Assembly: GCA_027063755.1 (NCBI GenBank)
Contig: JAMORD010000106.1
Span: 1 to 6,785, forward strand
DNA: 6,785 nucleotides
Source of the DNA: a bacterium
GTDB taxonomy: Bacteria; Coprothermobacterota; Coprothermobacteria; Coprothermobacterales; JAADFF01
Direction: 5' to 3'
Within the stretch, counting starts at the first letter, position 1; each line of letters begins with the position of its first letter. Positions 1 to 5,902 of this stretch are shown one piece after another. Under the pieces are notes generated by a model that saw only the letters and a list, made by a program, of their open reading frames with translations, was not told where the DNA came from and did not search any database. The translations under genes were made by a program, and so were the position numbers.

Positions 1-120
1 GGCTCCCTTAAAGAGGGCAAAGATGCTGATATTATCGTCACAACAAGTAGCATACTTGACCCATATAACAAAGTGAAATTCACTATTGTAAATGGTGAAG
101 TAGCATATAGAGAGGAGTAG
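1..120 (+). CDS. Amidohydrolase-family enzyme, C-terminal end (partial, 5' cut by window)
   Basis: Frame 1 reads 39 codons to a TAG stop. The peptide begins GSLKEGKDADIIV and ends VNGEVAYREE. This is the usual closing beta-strand pattern of the amidohydrolase superfamily (imidazolonepropionase, dihydroorotase and adenine-deaminase-like enzymes). There, a G-x-L-x-x-G-K-D-A-D-hydrophobic motif is followed by a strand of the form V-x-x-V-x-x-G-x-x-V-Y in the composite domain beside the TIM barrel. The metal ligands lie upstream of the window, so the substrate cannot be named. The GAGGAG at its very end doubles as the SD of the next gene, which starts 6 nt after the stop, so the two are probably co-transcribed. 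The family call is fairly secure; the exact enzyme is unknown. Confidence 0.75.
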   Translation, partial: GSLKEGKDADIIVTTSSILDPYNKVKFTIVNGEVAYREE

Positions 121-126
121 AGATAC

Positions 127-1704
127 ATGAAAAGCAGTGGAAAAAAACTAATAATTATATTAGTATCGCTTTCTCTTATCGTTGGTGTTGTTTGGGTATT
201 TTTACCATCTGGTCGCAAAACACAACAATCACAACATCAACCAAACTCTTCAGCATACAATGCACTAACATCTATTAAGACCCATACAGAAAATATTGCC
301 AATATATATGAAAACAACAAGGCATTTATTGATAATCTGAAAGCCACAGAACCCCTGTATATATGGGGCAGAGGGTACGCCTCAGATACACTTGGTATAC
401 TGAAACAAACACCGCAGTGGAAAACCATAGGCAACATTGATGAAAAGCAAGCAGGTCAGATTATGAACAATGCATCTTCAACGCTTGAAGATCGCCTCTA
501 TGCCATGTCTATGGGATATATCAGCATGTTTAACAAACTCATAGAAAACGGTAAAGGTGTTAGTGGCACTATAGATATGGGTAACTCTTCTATATCGGGT
601 ATTGATGCTCTTGTAAGGGCAAAAGCGGGAGCATATACCCTCGTAGACTGGCAACAGATTGAAGAGAAAACCTCTACGAAGGCCAAGGTAGAATTTATCA
701 GAGATAAATCCAAGGCGTGGGAATCTGCATACAATGACCTTAAAGGCTTATTGACCATTACAGATAAGAAAAAATCTTCTATCGTGATGGATATAGGAAC
801 AACTTACATGGCTGTTTACAATCTAAAAAATATAACCACAAACATGTATAAAAACGCCGACGATATACTGAACAACAAATCTGATGATGTAACGCTAAAC
901 AACATAGACAAAAGCACAATGATGTTTATGCTTTACTCATCAGAATATGCCCGTGTAGGTATAGAAGTATTATCAACACTGAAACAAATGGAATACAGTG
1001 TTAGTGGCAGCATAACCTTAACAAGAGAAGACATAATAAACAGATGTAACAACACATGGCAAAGTATTCAGCAAACATTAGGGATAAATTTACCCGAAGA
1101 CCCAACTTCTACACAGGCTCTTGCAGAAATGAACAAGATTGCAAACAGTCTACTAAAAAAATACAATCTAAACAACAATACCATTGGTAGCATTCTCATT
1201 AACCGTCTAACCAATAATTATGAAAGGTACAAAAAAGTTCTATCCGACCAAAATGGAGACACTTATTATATCTTCTACCTCACAGCACAGAGTAAAGGTA
1301 TAGCAGATTTCCTTAACAACAATCTCAATATTGCCCAGGGGATACTACTTAGGGCTCCCACAAGCACAAACACAATAGCACAAGAACTACAGACAGAAAA
1401 GCTGGCATTTGACAAACTCTATAGCTGGGAAATACGAGAAATAACATCTATATATCAACAGCTTGATAAAGAAGGCAAATACCCTCTTATACTAGACACA
1501 TTCGTATCTATCAGTTCTTCAGGTTATCAGGCGGAATTACTCCTTACTCAAATAAAAAACATCTTGAAAAACTATTCTGAAAATAATATCCTAAATACTG
1601 CTAAAAACATAGTAGGTATATATACGCGATTTATGATTGACAATCTCTACAATCTTATGGATATCCTGACAATCAAAGGAGGCCTATCTATTATCAAAGG
1701 GTGA
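127..1704 (+). CDS. Membrane-anchored Asn-rich protein of unknown function (525 aa)
   Basis: I do not recognise this protein. The ATG is preceded by GAGGAG (112-117) at good spacing, inside the end of the upstream gene. Residues 1-7 are polar and basic (MKSSGKK). They are followed by one hydrophobic segment at about 8-27 (IIILVSLSLIVGVVWVFL), then a basic, Gln/Ser/Asn-rich linker at about 30-42. This predicts a single-pass protein with a short cytoplasmic tail and nearly all of its mass outside the membrane, or less likely a cleaved signal. The remaining 480 or so residues look mainly alpha-helical, are rich in Asn, Ser, Thr, Ile and Lys, and contain a single Cys near residue 307. There are no obvious repeats, sortase motif or catalytic signature. 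It lies directly behind an amidohydrolase gene and ends in a terminator. A role in sensing, adhesion or envelope assembly would be a guess. Confidence 0.85.
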   Translation: MKSSGKKLIIILVSLSLIVGVVWVFLPSGRKTQQSQHQPNSSAYNALTSIKTHTENIANIYENNKAFIDNLKATEPLYIWGRGYASDTLGILKQTPQWKTIGNIDEKQAGQIMNNASSTLEDRLYAMSMGYISMFNKLIENGKGVSGTIDMGNSSISGIDALVRAKAGAYTLVDWQQIEEKTSTKAKVEFIRDKSKAWESAYNDLKGLLTITDKKKSSIVMDIGTTYMAVYNLKNITTNMYKNADDILNNKSDDVTLNNIDKSTMMFMLYSSEYARVGIEVLSTLKQMEYSVSGSITLTREDIINRCNNTWQSIQQTLGINLPEDPTSTQALAEMNKIANSLLKKYNLNNNTIGSILINRLTNNYERYKKVLSDQNGDTYYIFYLTAQSKGIADFLNNNLNIAQGILLRAPTSTNTIAQELQTEKLAFDKLYSWEIREITSIYQQLDKEGKYPLILDTFVSISSSGYQAELLLTQIKNILKNYSENNILNTAKNIVGIYTRFMIDNLYNLMDILTIKGGLSIIKG

Positions 1705-1726
1705 TAGGGTATTTCCTATCACCCTT
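1697..1726. terminator. Bidirectional terminator shared by convergent genes
   Basis: A perfect 12-bp inverted repeat has arms 1697-1708 (AAGGGTGATAGG) and 1715-1726 (CCTATCACCCTT) around a 6-nt loop (GTATTT). On the + strand it is followed by a pyrimidine-rich tract (CCCCTTCTTTATAT) rather than a clean T run. On the - strand it is followed by a short T run and then mixed sequence. The TGA of the + gene (1702-1704) lies in one arm and the TGA of the - gene (1721-1719) in the other. Position and symmetry support a two-way intrinsic terminator; the weak U tracts lower confidence in its strength. Confidence 0.75.
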
Positions 1727-2426
1727 CCCCTTCTTTATATACCAATTTTATAAATTCCTCAATTTTATCCCAGTTTACATAGACATAACTCAATATCTCG
1801 TCATCGGACATCTGTATTTCTTCTGGTATACGAATAAGCTTCCTAACATTACCTATATACGGCATAACAATCCACACCAAACCAAGAAATGTCCGAGACT
1901 TAATAATAGAATGCACATCATCCGAAAGTAAAACATTAAAAACTATATCATCTCTAATATGCGAAATATCCGGCATCATCAACATATCTTTGGAAAATTT
2001 GAGCAGATACATAACCCACATGTACAAAGCCAATTTTCTCTCCGCAACATGCCTTCGTCTATCGTTTAAAAAACGCTCTAATACCGCAATAGAACGAACA
2101 ATATTTTTTTTATCCAGAAAACGAAACGCAGGTTGTAGCATAACCCTTATATCAGCAATATCTATATCACCTCCAAGTGCCTTACGTAGTCGGTTACCTT
2201 TATCGGTAAGCGTATAAGTTTTTATCGGTCTACCCCTTTTACCACTCTTATAAGAATTAGATTCCCTTACATAGCCTTTATCAACAAGCACCTTTACTGC
2301 CCTATAAACGGCCCACTCAGAAACACCTATTCTTGATGCTATCTCCTTAACTGTCAATGTTTCTGAGGAATCAGAAAAAGACTGTATATACCTCTTTACA
2401 GATTCAGCAATATCACCTTTAGCCAC
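1719..2426 (-). CDS. Winged-helix transcriptional regulator with helical C-terminal domain
   Basis: This is probably a cytoplasmic DNA-binding regulator. With the GTG at 2426 as start it has 235 residues. A winged helix-turn-helix covers about residues 5-82: helix-turn-helix VKEIASRIGVSEWAVYRAVK (26-45), then LVDKGYV, then a basic wing with KSGKRGRP leading into IKTYTLTDKG. This resembles MarR/PadR/TrmB-type folds without matching one clearly. Residues about 90-235 look helical with many hydrophobic and aromatic positions, perhaps for dimerisation or ligand binding. The GTG has a G-rich SD-like run (2434-2439) 7 nt upstream. An in-frame TTG at 2441 would give 240 aa but has no visible SD. The chosen start overlaps the acetyltransferase gene by 8 nt. 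As last gene of a three-gene operon it may autoregulate the set; its target and signal are unknown. Confidence 0.85.
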   Translation of the reverse strand: MAKGDIAESVKRYIQSFSDSSETLTVKEIASRIGVSEWAVYRAVKVLVDKGYVRESNSYKSGKRGRPIKTYTLTDKGNRLRKALGGDIDIADIRVMLQPAFRFLDKKNIVRSIAVLERFLNDRRRHVAERKLALYMWVMYLLKFSKDMLMMPDISHIRDDIVFNVLLSDDVHSIIKSRTFLGLVWIVMPYIGNVRKLIRIPEEIQMSDDEILSYVYVNWDKIEEFIKLVYKEGEG

Positions 2427-2919
2427 CTCTATGCCCCCCAAGATATTTTCGCATTCTCAGCCACGGTCCTTTAATCTCAGCCCGAACATAACCTCTTTTC
2501 TCATAGAATCGTATTGCGCCATTATTTTTTATGCCCACCCATAAACCAGCAACTGTCCGTCCACTTTCCATAAAGTAGCTCTCAGCCACCTGCATAAGAC
2601 GAGAACCAACTCCCACACCGTGAAATCTACTATCTACCGATATTTCATGCACTTCACCAACAAACATACCAATGTATTTATCCCACCACTGACTGTGAGA
2701 AGCGATAAATCCTGCTATCTCGCCTCCAATATAGGCGAGAAACATACCAGTAGGATCTGCCTTATAAAGCCACCACAGATATCTATGTGCTTCTTGTTCA
2801 TCTTCTACACCATATTCAGGAAACTGTTCATATGCTGAAAAGAGTATGTCCTGCAGTCTTGGCATAACATGTTGAAATTGATCTTCTGTTTCTACTTTCT
2901 CAATCACAATATTAACCAT
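2419..2919 (-). CDS. GNAT-family N-acetyltransferase
   Basis: This is predicted to transfer an acetyl group from acetyl-CoA to an amine on a small molecule or protein. At 166 aa it is a normal single-domain length. Motif A is VHEISVDSRFHGVGVGSRLM (90-109). It contains the pyrophosphate-binding R-x-x-G-x-G as R98, G101 and G103, preceded by the beta-4 strand that ends in the typical V-D pair. Motif B shows NNGAIRFYEKRGY (about 132-144), the usual N-x-x-A-x-x-F-Y-x-x-x-G-F/Y pattern near the end of the fold. The N-terminal half, with Trp-rich YLWWLY, would form the acceptor site. The ATG at 2919 is chosen because GAGGTG (2933-2928) lies 8 nt upstream; a GTG at 2928 would add three residues and overlap the upstream stop. 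The neighbours do not reveal the substrate, but co-translation suggests it acts with the upstream unknown protein. Confidence 0.9.
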   Translation of the reverse strand: MVNIVIEKVETEDQFQHVMPRLQDILFSAYEQFPEYGVEDEQEAHRYLWWLYKADPTGMFLAYIGGEIAGFIASHSQWWDKYIGMFVGEVHEISVDSRFHGVGVGSRLMQVAESYFMESGRTVAGLWVGIKNNGAIRFYEKRGYVRAEIKGPWLRMRKYLGGHRGG

Positions 2920-2924
2920 ATCAC

Positions 2925-3974
2925 TCACACCTCTACTATAGGCTTTGCCAAATGGTCATATTTCATTGCTATATCGGCACATATCTGTCTGTTTCCCCAT
3001 AAACATCGTCTTTCATCTCCATACCTACGAGAAAGCACAAGTATCTTTACCCTCCACATGTTTTCCAAATACTCCACTCCCATCTTCCACCACGGAGGCA
3101 AATATGCATAGTGATATTCATATGCATAGCCACTATCCCACAGGTAAAATGGTATTTTCAATTTATCCCTCAAAAACCCATGTCTCTTTAGCGTTATATC
3201 TGTCCATGGCATGTATACTCCACCAAGCAAATGAGCAAGAACCTCAACAGACATGACAATATACTTAGCGTGCCACCGGCGAGAAGTTAAAATTCCTTCA
3301 AATACAGGAGCATTATCCAATCTTTCAATATAAGAAGGTATTTTGTCAAAATCGTCATCTGGAAGCGTCATTAGAATATCTATCTGCTCGTTCTGTCCCA
3401 CCATATTAAGGAAAGCTCTTCCTTTTATCGGCCCCAGTAGATAAGCATAACGAAGCATATCTCCTAAACTCAACCTCTTTTTCTCCTTTATAAGAGAATC
3501 ATACAAAGCCTTGCTATCTTGGGGCGATGTCTTAAAAAATAAGCGAGCCTTGCGACGAAGCATATACTCTGAATGGGGATTAGGAAACTTTTTATAGTAA
3601 TACCATCCCCTATCTTCATGTCCCATATAAAAGGCAAGATCACCAACCAGTAGTATTTCCCACTGATAATAAGCAATATCTTGTTCCTCACTAAGAATCT
3701 TGCGAAAATATCTCCTGTATACCTCATAAAAGGCTTCTATACCCTTAGACATTCCTTCTAAAAAAGCCAATGTGCGTACAACAAGCGGAGTAGCCTGAAA
3801 ACTAAGTGCTACCCTAACTGTGGAAATGGCGTCTTCCTCCTCACCAGAAAAAAACATATAAAGTGCCCCCAAATGTACAACCCAAGGGTCAAGGATCATA
3901 CCAGATTTTAGTCGCTTTACATATCCATTGTAAACATATTTATCCCATAACCACACAGGCATCACCATTTTCAT
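2925..3974 (-). CDS. Tyr/Trp-rich protein of unknown function (349 aa), first gene of a three-gene operon
   Basis: I do not recognise this protein. It has no signal peptide, membrane segment or nucleotide-binding motif, so it is probably cytoplasmic. Composition is striking: I count 29 Tyr and 12 Trp in 349 residues, with clusters such as WYYYKK, YAYEYHYAYLPPWW and WLWDKY. The middle (about 35-200) reads as successive amphipathic helices of about 15 residues separated by short turns, for example GDLAFYMGHEDRGWYYYKKF then SEYMLRRKARLFF. This suggests a TPR-like helical solenoid, but no repeat fits the TPR consensus well. The last 110 or so residues are aromatic and basic, with two Cys near the end (CLWGNRQIC). 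ATG codons at 3974, 3968 and 3962 are all possible starts and none has a clear SD. It is followed with almost no gap by a GNAT gene and a winged-helix gene. Confidence 0.8.
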   Translation of the reverse strand: MKMVMPVWLWDKYVYNGYVKRLKSGMILDPWVVHLGALYMFFSGEEEDAISTVRVALSFQATPLVVRTLAFLEGMSKGIEAFYEVYRRYFRKILSEEQDIAYYQWEILLVGDLAFYMGHEDRGWYYYKKFPNPHSEYMLRRKARLFFKTSPQDSKALYDSLIKEKKRLSLGDMLRYAYLLGPIKGRAFLNMVGQNEQIDILMTLPDDDFDKIPSYIERLDNAPVFEGILTSRRWHAKYIVMSVEVLAHLLGGVYMPWTDITLKRHGFLRDKLKIPFYLWDSGYAYEYHYAYLPPWWKMGVEYLENMWRVKILVLSRRYGDERRCLWGNRQICADIAMKYDHLAKPIVEV

Positions 3975-3978
3975 TATA
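3973..3978 (-). promoter_or_regulatory. Possible -10 box (TATAAT) for the minus-strand operon
   Basis: On the minus strand a perfect TATAAT runs from 3978 to 3973 and overlaps the first ATG of the 349-aa gene. No good -35 hexamer sits 16-18 nt upstream. If used, transcription would begin near 3966, which would make the ATG at 3962 the start of a nearly leaderless message. It may equally be chance in A/T-rich sequence. Confidence 0.3.
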
Positions 3979-4003
3979 ACCGTAACCCGATATCCTTTTT
4001 ATT

Positions 4004-4012
4004 TGATACAAT
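4004..4012 (+). promoter_or_regulatory. Extended -10 promoter of the tungstate/molybdate transport operon
   Basis: TGATACAAT gives an extended -10 element (TG at 4004-4005, TACAAT at 4007-4012). Transcription would start around 4018-4019, exactly where the folded leader RNA begins. The region 16-18 nt further upstream (around 3983-3990) has no resemblance to TTGACA, consistent with an extended -10 promoter that does not need a -35 box. The agreement with the 5' end of the RNA is the main support. Confidence 0.5.
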
Positions 4013-4152
4013 AAAAACGCCCCGAGCCGGTGGGCCTAAAGGCATAAGCCTATGGCTACCGTGCCGTTAGGGTATGTGGGGAAACCTGCATGCCTGCCAG
4101 TGTGCAAAGGGGTTATAAACATATCCCCTACACACTGGCCCCTGGGGATTTT
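4013..4152 (+). promoter_or_regulatory. Moco/Tuco-type riboswitch aptamer in the leader of the transport operon
   Basis: The non-coding leader folds into a compact multi-stem RNA that can be drawn by eye. Closing stem: CCCC 4020-4023 with GGGG 4144-4147, extended by AAAA with TTTT. Long hairpin 4028-4061: CGGT with ACCG, GCC with GGC, AGGC with GCCT, loop ATAA. Hairpin 4071-4094: GGTATG with CATGCC, enclosing GGGGAAACC. Hairpin 4096-4139: nine pairs GCCAGTGTG with CACACTGGC, then AGGGG with CCCCT. The CCGAGCC start, the CCGTGCC segment and the GGGGAAACCTGC stretch resemble, from memory, the molybdenum-cofactor RNA family, and the genes it precedes import tungstate/molybdate, a known target of that family. 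Whether it senses Moco or the tungsten version cannot be decided here. Structure is well supported; the family name is from recall and context. Confidence 0.72.
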
Positions 4153-4176
4153 GTGTAGAAAGGAGGGGCAGTTGTG
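4138..4176 (+). promoter_or_regulatory. Expression platform: anti-SD hairpin over the permease start
   Basis: The permease SD is AAAGGAGGGG (4159-4168), with AGGAGG 7 nt before the GTG at 4174. GCCCCT (4138-4143), directly after the last aptamer hairpin, is the exact complement of AGGGGC (4164-4169), so a 6-bp stem with a 20-nt loop could hide the 3' part of the SD. G4138 also closes the aptamer hairpin, and the 5' GCCCC (4019-4023) can pair either with GGGG 4144-4147 or with GGGGC 4165-4169, so the pairings compete. This suggests control of translation initiation. The direction of the switch cannot be read from the sequence. Confidence 0.55.
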
Positions 4177-4926
4177 TTTAGATTTTTTTCTACATTACTT
4201 GCATTTCTCATCCTTCTACCATTTATAGGCCTCTCTATATACACAACCCCCTCCGAGCTGTGGCAAGCTTTGACAAACACGGAAGTGCTTGAAGCCTTAA
4301 AAAATAGCTTTGTAGGGGCAACCTATGCAACACTGATGGCAGCCATATTTGCCATACCTATAGGTTATGCACTGGCAAGAGATGTATTAAGACCACGCAA
4401 AGTATGGTTGGCCCTTCTTAACATACCAGCTATGGTACCCCACTCTGTAGGCGGTGTTGTTGTGCTCCTCACATTTTCTCCCAAATATTCTCCCATAGGC
4501 AGATACCTTGCAGAGCACGGATTTTATATAACTGGCACCATGCTGGGCATAGTACTTGCCATGTGGATTGTCAGTGTTCCGTATTTTATCAATGCATCAT
4601 ACGATGCCTTTAAAAGTGTTCCTCACGGGCTTGAAAAGGCTGCAATGAGTATGGGAGCTTCACCACTGATGGCATTTCTTACTATCACATTACCGTTAGG
4701 TTTCAGAGGTCTCATTACTGGTGCAATACAAACATGGGCCCGTGCTGTCAGTGAGTTTGGAGCCGTTGTCATGGTTTCCTACTATCCCAAGACAGCTCCT
4801 GTTATGGTATACGAGCTATTTAACAACTTTGGGTTGAAAAAATCTGTACCCGTTGCCGTCATCACAATGACTATATCTGGTCTTGTATTTATAGTATTAA
4901 GACTGTGGGGTGGCAAGGATGCTTGA
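4174..4926 (+). CDS. wtpB: Tungstate/molybdate ABC transporter permease (WtpB/ModB type)
   Basis: This is the inner-membrane channel subunit, expected to work as a homodimer for ATP-driven import of tungstate or molybdate. At 250 aa it has the usual length. Hydrophobic segments fall at about 5-23, 48-69, 77-100, 120-141, 168-190 and 225-244. The cytoplasmic coupling loop (EAA motif) is EKAAMSMGASPLMAFLTITL (154-173) followed by P174, with the conserved G161. After it, SEFGAVVMVSYYPKTAPVMV (193-212) is typical of molybdate/tungstate permeases. The start is GTG with a strong SD (AGGAGG, 7 nt spacer), and that SD lies in the riboswitch expression platform. It is the first gene of the operon and overlaps the ATPase gene. 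Oxyanion permease is secure; the Wtp rather than Mod label rests mainly on the WtpA-like binding protein downstream. Confidence 0.9.
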   Translation: MFRFFSTLLAFLILLPFIGLSIYTTPSELWQALTNTEVLEALKNSFVGATYATLMAAIFAIPIGYALARDVLRPRKVWLALLNIPAMVPHSVGGVVVLLTFSPKYSPIGRYLAEHGFYITGTMLGIVLAMWIVSVPYFINASYDAFKSVPHGLEKAAMSMGASPLMAFLTITLPLGFRGLITGAIQTWARAVSEFGAVVMVSYYPKTAPVMVYELFNNFGLKKSVPVAVITMTISGLVFIVLRLWGGKDA

Positions 4927-5902
4927 GGTAAAAAACATATCTGCCATATTTGGAAAATTCTCACTAAGAAACATATCTTTTTCTCTAAAAGACGGTAAGC
5001 ACCTTGCCATCGTTGGTCCAACAGGAGCCGGTAAAACCTCACTGATGGAGATTATAGCTGGGGTGAGAAAGCATCAGGAAGGTAAAATCATCTTAGATGG
5101 TCAAGATATTACACACTTACCCCCACACAAACGCAATATATCCATGTTATATCAGCATCTTAGTCTTTTCCCCCACTATACCGTCAGGGGCAATATTGCA
5201 TATCCACTCAGATGGCGAAAAGAAAAAGGCATGTCTATACATGATGTTGCAAGGAATTTAGGAATAGAACATCTTCTGGATAGACATATACATGAGCTCA
5301 GCGGAGGAGAAAAACAAAGGGTGGCACTGGCAAGAGCACTTGTAACAAGGCCCAAAATACTTATGCTTGATGAACCCCTCAGTGCCATAGATATTGTCAC
5401 CAAAGAGCAGGTTATAGCCACAATAAAACACATTCAGGATACATATCAACTCTCTACAATACTCATTACCCACTCACCAGAAGAAGCATATACACTGGCA
5501 GACTATATCGCCATTATCAAAAAGGGCAAACTCGTAAGATACGACACCAAAGACAGCCTATGGAAAAATCCAGAGGATATATGGTTCGCCAAGATGATAG
5601 GTATAAAAAACATCATTCCTATAGATATATGGCGTAAAATGTATCCTTTAAATATTAGCTCCGAGTTTACCCATGTTGGCATTCACCCCGCATCACTACA
5701 ATATGATGTTAATGGCCCCATCATAGGATATGTACAAGAAATTGTCCAGTATCCCCATCACAAAGAAATCATTGTTCAGATAGATAGCGGAGTTTCTTTG
5801 ATATGGCAAACAAACTCACACGAGACAATCTATAAGGGAGAACAAATCTCCCTTTCTATATCACCTAAGAATATATATCCTTTAAAGGAGGAGAAGGCAT
5901 GA
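4919..5902 (+). CDS. wtpC: Tungstate/molybdate ABC transporter ATPase (WtpC/ModC type)
   Basis: This is the cytoplasmic ATPase powering oxyanion import. Numbered from the ATG at 4919 (327 aa), it has Walker A GPTGAGKT (33-40), Q-loop Gln79 (LYQHLSLFPHYTV), signature LSGGEKQRVALARAL (127-141), Walker B ILMLDEP (147-153) and the switch His185 in ILITHS. The D-loop reads SAID rather than the common SALD. After about residue 230 comes a 95-residue beta-rich accessory domain (GIHPASLQYD, then GYVQEIVQYPHHKEIIVQ) as in the TOBE-type C-termini of MalK/ModC-like subunits, where regulatory ligands can bind. The ATG start fits the family N-terminus (MLEVKNIS) and overlaps the permease by 8 nt. An in-frame GTG at 4910 would add three residues. 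It ends in an ATGA overlap with the binding-protein gene. Family certain; the substrate comes from context. Confidence 0.93.
   Translation: MLEVKNISAIFGKFSLRNISFSLKDGKHLAIVGPTGAGKTSLMEIIAGVRKHQEGKIILDGQDITHLPPHKRNISMLYQHLSLFPHYTVRGNIAYPLRWRKEKGMSIHDVARNLGIEHLLDRHIHELSGGEKQRVALARALVTRPKILMLDEPLSAIDIVTKEQVIATIKHIQDTYQLSTILITHSPEEAYTLADYIAIIKKGKLVRYDTKDSLWKNPEDIWFAKMIGIKNIIPIDIWRKMYPLNISSEFTHVGIHPASLQYDVNGPIIGYVQEIVQYPHHKEIIVQIDSGVSLIWQTNSHETIYKGEQISLSISPKNIYPLKEEKA
5884..5891 (+). promoter_or_regulatory. Strong SD for the binding-protein gene
   Basis: AAAGGAGG lies inside the last codons of the ATPase gene with a 7-nt spacer to the ATG at 5899. It settles the start of the binding-protein gene and suggests strong independent initiation, which suits a binding protein needed in excess over the membrane subunits. 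Confidence 0.75.

Noticed and set aside
2434-2439. Run of six C as a phase-variable homopolymer.
   Set aside because: Six bases is short for slippage control, and the run is explained by Gly codons and a possible SD.
2869-3256. Plus-strand open frames across the minus operon.
   Set aside because: Low-complexity His/Ile/Ser-rich translations antisense to the well-supported GNAT and 349-aa genes, with no SD or motif.
4013-4152. The leader RNA as a cobalamin, TPP or c-di-GMP riboswitch.
   Set aside because: The ACCTGC and GCCAGTG fragments recall B12 elements, but the full B12 box is absent. TPP and c-di-GMP-I core motifs are also absent, and the downstream genes import tungstate/molybdate.
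4182-4189. A run of T residues just inside the permease gene, after the leader hairpins, as the U tract of a riboswitch-controlled terminator.
   Set aside because: The nearest stable stem (GCCCCT with AGGGGC) ends at 4169, about 13 nt before the T run, and the T run lies past a strong SD and GTG start. Translation control fits better than attenuation.
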